From Actibacterium sp. XHP0104 (GTDB taxonomy: Bacteria > Pseudomonadota > Alphaproteobacteria > Rhodobacterales > Rhodobacteraceae): a stretch of 64,000 bases of DNA. The notes under the pieces were generated by a model. It saw only the letters and a list, made by a program, of their open reading frames with translations. It ran no database searches and was not told where the DNA came from. The translations under genes were made by a program, and so were the position numbers. Location of the stretch: positions 1 through 64,000 of the forward strand of contig NZ_JAOWLE010000006.1 in assembly GCF_025751515.1 (NCBI RefSeq). Direction: 5' to 3'. This document shows, piece by piece, positions 57,755 through 64,000 of the stretch (position 1 is the first letter of the stretch; each line of letters starts with the position of its first letter).

Positions 57755-60457
57755 ATGACAGGCGCGACATTGGCAAAGCTTACACTCGAAAAACTTGAAC
57801 GCCACCTGTTCGCCGCGGCTGACATCCTTCGCGGCAAGATGGATGCGTCGGAGTTCAAGGAGTATATTTTCGGCATACTATTCCTGAAACGATGTTCCGA
57901 CGTGTTCGAGCAGCAGCGCGAGAGGATACTGAAAGAACAACGGGCGCTTGGTCGGTCAGAAACGGAAGCCCTGCAGCGCGCAGATCATCCGTCTTCCTAC
58001 ACCAAAACCTTCTTCGTTCCTCAAGTCGCCCGCTGGGATCGACTCTTGAATAACGTGCACGCCAACGTCGCCAATGAATTGAACAAGGCTCTCGAGGGTC
58101 TCGAGAACGAGAACCACAACGCCTTGAGGGGTGTGCTGGGGCACATCAATTTCGCCCGGAAGGTTGGCGAGTCGGAGATCCCGGACGAGAGGCTTCGCCG
58201 TCTCATCAGCCACTTCAACAAGTATCGCCTACTCGACGAGGACTTCGAGTTTCCCGACCTCCTCGGCGCAGCCTACGAATACCTGATCAGCGAGTTCGCG
58301 GACTCTGCCGGCAAGAAGGCGGGAGAGTTCTATACGCCGCGGGGTGTGGTGCAGCTGATGGTCCGCATCCTCGATCCGCAGGGCGGCACATCGCTCTACG
58401 ATCCCACTTGCGGCAGCGGCGGCATGCTGAACCAGGGTTACGAATACGCCCTGCAGCACGACGGTCGGCGCTTGAGCCTCTATGGCCAGGAGGACAACGG
58501 CGCGGTCTGGGCCATCTGCCGGATGAACCTGCTACTCCACGGCATCCCTGACGCCGACATCCGGAACGGCGATACACTCGTTGATCCGAAGCACATCGAG
58601 GACGGCCGCCTCATGCGGTTCGACCGGGTGATCGCCAATCCGCCTTTCAGCCAGAACTACACCAAGCGCGGGATTCAGTTCGGCGACCGCTTCCGATTTG
58701 GCTGGTGTCCCACGACGGGCAAGAAGGCCGACCTGATGTTCGCCCAGCACATGTTGGCCAGCCTCAAGCAGACCGGAAAGATGGCCGTGGTCATGCCGCA
58801 CGGCGTGCTGTTCCGCGGCGGCGAAGAAAAGAAGATCCGGATCGCGCTGCTCAAGGAGGACTGCATCGAGGCCGTGATCGGCCTGCCGCAGAACCTCTTC
58901 TACGGAACCGGCATCCCGGCCTGCATCCTTGTGATCCGCCACCCGGACGGGAAGCCGGACGCGCGCAAGGGCAAGGTGCTCTTCATCAACGCGGACCGCG
59001 AGTATCGCGAAGGGCGCGCGCAGAATTTCATCGACCCGGAGCACATCGAGAAGATCGTCAGCGCCTACGACGCGTTCGCTGACGTGCCCGGCTTCGCGGC
59101 GGTCATCGACAACACCGCCATCATCACGGACGAAGCCGGCAACCTGAACATCCGGCGCTATGCCGACAGCAGCCCGCCGCCCGAGCCCCACGACGTGCGC
59201 GCCCACCTCCATGGCGGCGTGCCGAAGCGGGAGATCGAGACCATCCGCCAGCATGCGCAGGCACAGGGCTTCGACGTCGATACGCCTTTCGTCAAGCGCG
59301 ATGCGGACTACGCCGAGTTCGCGGATACCGTCGAGAAGCGCGCCGATATCAGGGCACTCGTCGAGTCGGATCCCGGCGTTGCGACCAGGCAGGGAGAGAT
59401 GATCGCAGCGTTCGATGCCTGGTGGTCCACCGCGCGGACCGGGTTGGCCGACCTTCCCGAAAGCAAGCGCCTGATGCCGCTGCGCCGCGAGATCCTCGAC
59501 AGCTTCGAGCCCGCCATGCTGCCGGTCGGCTGCCTCGACCGCTATGCGCTGATGGGCTCCATCGCGGGCTGGTGGGACGAAATCCGCTACGAGCTGCGTG
59601 TCATCGTCGAGAACGGGTTCGCCGAACTGGTCGACGGCTGGGTCGAGACGCTGCGTTCGGCGCTGGAGGATGAAGACGCTGACGACGACGAGGACAGCGA
59701 TGCCAAGAAGACCGTGAAGGTCACGCTGGAGGAGCTGCTCGCCCATCCCTTCGTGCGCCATCGCATGGCGGACTACGTCACCGAACTGTCCGCCGCGCAG
59801 GCCGAGGTGGAGCGGGTCAAGGCCGAGAAGGAAGCCTGGGAAACTGGCGACGGGGTCGAGGGCGCCGAGGATTGGCTCGACGGGGCCGAGGAAGGCAGCA
59901 ACCTCGCCAAGGAGCTGGAGAAGCGACGCAAGGAACTGCGCGCCGAAATGAAGGACGACGACAAGCGCCGGAAGGAGTTGGTGAAGACCACGGGCACCGG
60001 CAAGCCGTCCAAGGGCTCCATCGACTGGATGCGCGCGCAGGGCATGGATGTGCGGGAGTTCGAGGCCGAACTGGCAGAAATCGAACACCGCCTCGCGCCG
60101 CTGGTCGATGAGGCAGCGACCATTGACGCCATGCTCGCCCCCTATGAGGCGATCAAGGAAGAGCTGAAGGAGGCGCGCGCCACACTGCGGCGCCTCAAGG
60201 CGGCGTTCGTCGAGCGGCTGACGGCCGCACGGGCCGAACTGGAGGACGACGCTTGCCGCGAACTGGTGCTCGACATCGACCGCGAGCGGCTGCTCGACCG
60301 GCTCGAACGCGCCCGCGTCCGCCGCGTCGGCTCTCTGGTGGCTGACGTGGAGCGGCTTTGGGACAAGTATCGTGTCAGCCTCGCACGGATCGGGAGCCGG
60401 AGGGCAGACGCTACGACGCGGCTCGACGGCTACCTGCTGGAGCTCGGGTATGCCTAG
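57755..60457 (+). CDS. hsdM: Type I restriction-modification methyltransferase subunit, extended
   Basis: A 900-residue HsdM. The N-terminal helical domain opens '[20 protein letters not shown]'. The SAM site is '[11 protein letters not shown]' near residue 218 and the catalytic motif is '[10 protein letters not shown]' near 294, giving N6-adenine methylation. After about residue 560 a long charged coiled-coil extension follows ('[20 protein letters not shown]' and similar), making it much longer than the usual ~500 residues. ATG 57755 was chosen for lack of a clear ribosome site at either it or the GTG 57728. It overlaps hsdS by 8 nt. Confidence 0.85.
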   Translation: MTGATLAKLTLEKLERHLFAAADILRGKMDASEFKEYIFGILFLKRCSDVFEQQRERILKEQRALGRSETEALQRADHPSSYTKTFFVPQVARWDRLLNNVHANVANELNKALEGLENENHNALRGVLGHINFARKVGESEIPDERLRRLISHFNKYRLLDEDFEFPDLLGAAYEYLISEFADSAGKKAGEFYTPRGVVQLMVRILDPQGGTSLYDPTCGSGGMLNQGYEYALQHDGRRLSLYGQEDNGAVWAICRMNLLLHGIPDADIRNGDTLVDPKHIEDGRLMRFDRVIANPPFSQNYTKRGIQFGDRFRFGWCPTTGKKADLMFAQHMLASLKQTGKMAVVMPHGVLFRGGEEKKIRIALLKEDCIEAVIGLPQNLFYGTGIPACILVIRHPDGKPDARKGKVLFINADREYREGRAQNFIDPEHIEKIVSAYDAFADVPGFAAVIDNTAIITDEAGNLNIRRYADSSPPPEPHDVRAHLHGGVPKREIETIRQHAQAQGFDVDTPFVKRDADYAEFADTVEKRADIRALVESDPGVATRQGEMIAAFDAWWSTARTGLADLPESKRLMPLRREILDSFEPAMLPVGCLDRYALMGSIAGWWDEIRYELRVIVENGFAELVDGWVETLRSALEDEDADDDEDSDAKKTVKVTLEELLAHPFVRHRMADYVTELSAAQAEVERVKAEKEAWETGDGVEGAEDWLDGAEEGSNLAKELEKRRKELRAEMKDDDKRRKELVKTTGTGKPSKGSIDWMRAQGMDVREFEAELAEIEHRLAPLVDEAATIDAMLAPYEAIKEELKEARATLRRLKAAFVERLTAARAELEDDACRELVLDIDRERLLDRLERARVRRVGSLVADVERLWDKYRVSLARIGSRRADATTRLDGYLLELGYA

Positions 60458-61691
60458 AACCGTCGTATCCGATCTGGTCGAACCCATCACCGACAAGCAG
60501 GTCGCAGACCAAGCGAAACCCGAGGCCTACATTGGCCTTGAGCATATTCCCGAGCGGGCCATCCGCATCGAGAGGACCGGCGACACCGAAGCCATTCGCG
60601 GCATGTGTGTCCGTTTCTCCGAAGGCGACATACTATTCGGGAAACTCAGGCCGAACCTTCGCAAGAGCGTCCTGGCCCCAGTGAACGGCTTGGGCTCGAC
60701 AGAGATTATTGTGCTGAGGCCCAAGCTGGGCGTTGATCCTTCATTCGCCGGTCACGTTCTGCGCTCGGAAGCCGTATTCTTTGAGGCGGAAAGAATGACC
60801 GAGGGCACCCGGATGCCCCGGACATCTTGGAAGACACTTTCAGCTATCGAGGTCTTCGCTCCATCGGACCTGCGCGCGCAGAAGCTGATCGCGGACATCC
60901 TCGATGCCATCGACGACGCGATCCTCGAAACTGACGCGGTGATCGAGAAGCTCAAGGCGGTCGGCAAAGGCATGGCGGCCGACCTGTTTTGTCTCGGCTT
61001 GGACGGCAACGGTGAACTGCGGCAGCCGTATGCGCTTAGACACACGGCGCTCGGTATGCTCCCTCTCGATTGGACCGTTGACCGCCTCGATACGATTTTT
61101 GGCGTCTTTGGCGGCAAGAGGCTGCCCTTGGGTCACACCTACGCGATGGAAGCGACGGGGTTTCGTTACCTGCGAGTAACGGACTTCTTTGGCGAAGAAA
61201 GTCGACCGCACGAACTGCCGAGCTTGGAAACCAGAACCTTCAAAGCTCTTGAGCGATACGAAATCACTGACGGCGCTCTCGCCGTCTCCATCGCTGGTTC
61301 AATCGGTCGGTTTCATCCTTTCAGAAACGACACGGATCTTCGTGTCATCCTGACGGAGAATGCCGCGCGCCTCGAACCAAAGAAGTCGATCAATCCCGAC
61401 TTCTATGCCCGTTTTCTGAATTCGCTTCCGGTTCAGAAGCAGGTGGAACTTGAGATTGGTACTGGCGGAGGTGTGCCAAAGTTGGCGCTTCACCGAATCC
61501 AGGCGCTCAAGATCGTCGATGTTCCGCGGGATGAGCAGGATGAAATTTCGCGACGCCTCAACGCGCTAGAACTCGAAATCCAAGCCTACCGCCGCGAGCG
61601 CGCCAAGCTTTCGTCGCTCCGTGAGGGTCTGCGCGATGACCTCCTCACCGGCCGCAAGCCTGTGGTTGCCATTCGCGAGGCTGCGGAATGA
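60450..61691 (+). CDS. hsdS: Type I restriction specificity subunit
   Basis: A 413-residue HsdS with two target-recognition domains. TRD1 spans about residues 10-150 ('[20 protein letters not shown]', '[20 protein letters not shown]') and its conserved helix is '[20 protein letters not shown]'. TRD2 spans about 200-360 ('[16 protein letters not shown]', '[20 protein letters not shown]') with helix '[20 protein letters not shown]'. It sets the bipartite DNA target of the complex. The end '[12 protein letters not shown]' is typical of the family. Confidence 0.85.
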   Translation: MPRTVVSDLVEPITDKQVADQAKPEAYIGLEHIPERAIRIERTGDTEAIRGMCVRFSEGDILFGKLRPNLRKSVLAPVNGLGSTEIIVLRPKLGVDPSFAGHVLRSEAVFFEAERMTEGTRMPRTSWKTLSAIEVFAPSDLRAQKLIADILDAIDDAILETDAVIEKLKAVGKGMAADLFCLGLDGNGELRQPYALRHTALGMLPLDWTVDRLDTIFGVFGGKRLPLGHTYAMEATGFRYLRVTDFFGEESRPHELPSLETRTFKALERYEITDGALAVSIAGSIGRFHPFRNDTDLRVILTENAARLEPKKSINPDFYARFLNSLPVQKQVELEIGTGGGVPKLALHRIQALKIVDVPRDEQDEISRRLNALELEIQAYRRERAKLSSLREGLRDDLLTGRKPVVAIREAAE

Positions 61692-64000
61692 GCCAGCAGG
61701 ACCGTCTGGACGAACTGAACGTCGTCGAACGCCCTCTGCTGCGCCAGCTAGGCGTCATGGGCTGGTCCCATGTCGAGGGCGCCGATGAGGACCCGAGCAC
61801 CGGCCGCAAGGACTATCACCTGCTCGGTCGCGATACCTTCCAGAAAACGCTGCTGCGCGACCGGCTCGAGGCCGCGCTGCGCCGGCTGAACCGGAACGAC
61901 GACGGGTCCGAATGGCTGGACGAGCGCCGCATCAGCCAGGCGATCTCGCTGCTCGAGCGGCCGACCTCGCGGGACTTCATCGCGATCAACGAGGAGCTGC
62001 ACGACAAGATCGTGCGCGGCGTCAACGTTTCGGGCCCTGACGGCGAACACGAGCGTCGCGTGCGCTTCATCGGCTTCGAGCCGGGCGACAAGAACGAGTT
62101 CGTCGCGGTCAACCAGTTCCGCGTGGACCCGCCCGGCGCTGTCGGCGACCGGGGGTTCATCGTGCCGGACGTCGTGCTGTTCGTGAACGGCCTCCCGCTG
62201 GTGGTGGTCGAGGCCAAGAGCCCGGCCGTCACCGACCCCATCGCCACCGCCATCGACCAGATGCGCCGGTACGCCAACCGCCGCGTGCCCGAAAAGAACG
62301 AGGGCGCGGAGCGGCTTTTCTGGACGAACCACCTGCTGGTCGCCACCGACTACTACGACGCCCGCGTCGGCTCGGTCACCGCCCGACCGGACGACTTCCT
62401 TCCGTGGCGCTCGGTCAAGCCGGTCGGCATCGAGCAGACGCGCGCCGCCATGGACGAGGTGTGCGGCGAGCTTGGTAAGGCGCCGGGCACGGAACTGGTG
62501 CAGCAGGAGGTGATGGCGGCGGGCCTGCTGCGGCCGCAGTACCTGCTCGATGCGCTGCGCTCCTTCACCGTCTACATGACGACGGACGACGGCGTGCGCA
62601 TCAAGGTGGTGCCGCGCTATCAACAGTTCCGTTCGGTGCACATCGCGCTGCAGCGCCTGCAGGAGGGCAAGACCCGCCGTCAGGATGGCATGAGCGACCG
62701 CCGGGGCGGCATCATCTGGCACACCCAGGGCTCGGGAAAGAGCCTGACGATGGTGTTTCTGGTTCGGAAGCTGCGCACCATCGCTGCACTCCGCCGGTTC
62801 AAGGTGGTCGTGGTCACCGACCGGACCGACCTGGAGGATCAGCTGTCCAAGACGGCGAAACTGGCCGGCCAGGTCATGCGGGTCGCGCGGAATGCCGATG
62901 GCGCGAGGACGCATCTGGGCCGGCAGGAACCGGACCTCGTGTTCGTGATGATCCAGAAGCTGCAGGAGCGGAACGGCGAAGGAGACGAGCAGGAGATCGT
63001 GTTCGCGGCCGAGAACGAGGAGCAGCTCGACGCCAAGGGCGAGAACCTCCTGCCAGCCAAGACCGGCGAGCTGCGTTCCGGCAAGTTGGTCGCGAAGATC
63101 GGCGAGCGAAAGGCATTCCCCGTTCTGAACGAAAGCGAGGACGTGCTCGTTCTCATCGACGAGGCGCACCGCTCGCACACCAGTGGACTTCACCAGAACC
63201 TGCTCGACGCGTTGCCCAACGCCGCGCGCATCGGATTCACCGGGACGCCGATCGAAGAGAAGAACAAGAAGAAGACGCGGGAGATCTTCGGAGCCTACAT
63301 CGACCGCTATCTCCTTCGGGACGCAGAGGCCGACGGCGCCATCGTGAAAATCCTCTACGAGGGGCGGGAGCTGAAGGCCGACGTCACGGACAAGGGCACG
63401 CTGGACGGCTTGTTCGACGCCACCTTTGCCGGAAAGTCGGCCGACGAGCGCGAGGCCATCAAGGACCGCTATGCAACGCGTGCGCGTGTCCTCAACGCGG
63501 CTGACCCGCTGAAGGCCAAAGCGATCGATGTGCTCCGGCACTACATCGTCAACATTCTCCCCAACGACCTGAAAGCGCAGCTCGTCGCCGCGAGCAGGGA
63601 GCTGGCGGTACAGTACGTCGAAGCCTTGAACGACGCCCGCGACGAGATCGTTGCCGCCATCGAGGGCGCTGCGGACATCCTGAAGGATATCGCTCCGGAG
63701 GACGCGCAGGACGCGGGAGGCGACGTGGCGTTCCTCTCCACAGCGCTGCCCTATCTCGACACGATTAAGGCTCTCGAGTTCGCGGCGGTCATATCCGTGG
63801 ACCACAACGACCTGCCACATCTGAAGGCATGGGGCGGTGTTTCGGAGACGAAGCAGCGGATCGAACGCTTCAAGAAGCCGCTGTCTCAGGACGCGCTCGC
63901 AATCCTGGTGGTGAAAAGCAAGCTGCTCACCGGCTTTGACGCCAAGGTCGAACAGGCGATGTATCTCGACCGGGCCATATCGGGCGCCGAGCTGCTGCAG
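61688..64000 (+). CDS. hsdR: Type I restriction endonuclease subunit (truncated by window end)
   Basis: The ATG overlaps the hsdS stop (ATGA). 771 codons are visible without a stop. The N-terminal nuclease domain carries 'FIVPDVVLFVNGLPLVVVEA' (PD...E-x-K) near residues 158-180. The translocase domain has Walker A 'WHTQGSGKSLTMV' near 344, DEAH-box 'LVLIDEAHRSH' near 488 and 'IGFTGTPIEEKNKKK'. With hsdM and hsdS it forms one operon cleaving unmodified DNA remotely. The remaining C-terminal part lies outside the window. Confidence 0.9.
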   Translation, partial: MSQQDRLDELNVVERPLLRQLGVMGWSHVEGADEDPSTGRKDYHLLGRDTFQKTLLRDRLEAALRRLNRNDDGSEWLDERRISQAISLLERPTSRDFIAINEELHDKIVRGVNVSGPDGEHERRVRFIGFEPGDKNEFVAVNQFRVDPPGAVGDRGFIVPDVVLFVNGLPLVVVEAKSPAVTDPIATAIDQMRRYANRRVPEKNEGAERLFWTNHLLVATDYYDARVGSVTARPDDFLPWRSVKPVGIEQTRAAMDEVCGELGKAPGTELVQQEVMAAGLLRPQYLLDALRSFTVYMTTDDGVRIKVVPRYQQFRSVHIALQRLQEGKTRRQDGMSDRRGGIIWHTQGSGKSLTMVFLVRKLRTIAALRRFKVVVVTDRTDLEDQLSKTAKLAGQVMRVARNADGARTHLGRQEPDLVFVMIQKLQERNGEGDEQEIVFAAENEEQLDAKGENLLPAKTGELRSGKLVAKIGERKAFPVLNESEDVLVLIDEAHRSHTSGLHQNLLDALPNAARIGFTGTPIEEKNKKKTREIFGAYIDRYLLRDAEADGAIVKILYEGRELKADVTDKGTLDGLFDATFAGKSADEREAIKDRYATRARVLNAADPLKAKAIDVLRHYIVNILPNDLKAQLVAASRELAVQYVEALNDARDEIVAAIEGAADILKDIAPEDAQDAGGDVAFLSTALPYLDTIKALEFAAVISVDHNDLPHLKAWGGVSETKQRIERFKKPLSQDALAILVVKSKLLTGFDAKVEQAMYLDRAISGAELLQ

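Noticed and set aside
58532-60496. 654-residue minus-strand open frame opposite hsdM
   Set aside because: Antisense shadow of a gene with intact SAM and NPPF motifs.
61748-63820. 690-residue minus-strand open frame opposite hsdR
   Set aside because: hsdR on the plus strand has nuclease, Walker and DEAH motifs in order and continues past the window; the antisense frame has none.
1-64000. CRISPR array
   Set aside because: No series of regularly spaced short repeats with unique spacers was seen; the repeats found are pairs or palindromes.

Overview
The window looks like a chromosome segment of a GC-rich alphaproteobacterium, most likely a member of the Rhodobacteraceae. The evidence is the IS3-type transposase remnants, an MlrC-family protein, several alpha/beta-hydrolase families common in that group, and a prophage whose structural and replication genes resemble those of Rhodobacteraceae siphoviruses. 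This is inferred from recognised protein families, not from a database search.

Positions 1-17100 are a loose accessory region scarred by IS3 fragments (1-113, 6628-6822, 9036-9279). It holds an MFS exporter with a small exported partner, a class C-type serine hydrolase, a class A beta-lactamase-like protein divergent from an AraC-type regulator, and a two-helix potassium channel. It also holds a second AraC regulator, an MlrC/M81 metallopeptidase, three unrelated-looking alpha/beta hydrolases (two DUF900-like, one membrane-anchored) and a YbaY/META-domain envelope protein.

Positions about 17127-57717 are an apparently intact prophage of about 40.6 kb. A 10-bp direct repeat at both ends is a candidate att core. 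Nearly everything is on the minus strand, so the map reads right to left. First come a Com-like zinc ribbon and an ECF-like sigma factor. Next is replication/recombination: a Sak4-like ATPase, a DUF669-like protein, an SF2 helicase, a PD-(D/E)XK nuclease, a primase-helicase and a RuvC-like nuclease. Two DNA methyltransferases follow, then packaging (TerS, TerL), head (head-tail joining protein, portal, protease/capsid fusion, decoration), tail (tube, frameshifted G/GT chaperone, tape measure, baseplate hub, a tail-tip protein with a VWA domain, a lectin-like fibre protein) and lysis (M15 endolysin, Rz, Rz1). Three plus-strand genes are embedded as probable morons (30033-30635, 38511-38783, 38880-39398). 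At the right end a divergent large protein of unknown function (52686-54890) faces a tightly coupled four-gene plus-strand module: small protein, DUF2924, large serine recombinase, HTH protein. The recombinase is the only integrase candidate.

Positions 57755-64000 carry a type I restriction-modification operon, hsdM-hsdS-hsdR. hsdR runs off the window. The phage methyltransferases may matter in the face of such host restriction.

The observations most worth following up are: (i) a 1.2-kb stretch (39673-40867) in which two reading frames of the same strand each encode a recognisable methyltransferase-associated protein; (ii) a textbook -1 slippery site that is the only visible route to translating the tail chaperone T domain; (iii) a tail-tip protein with an inserted VWA domain; (iv) an intergenic block dense in palindromes beside the replication genes; and (v) uncharacterised cargo genes at 52686-54890 and 30033-30635.
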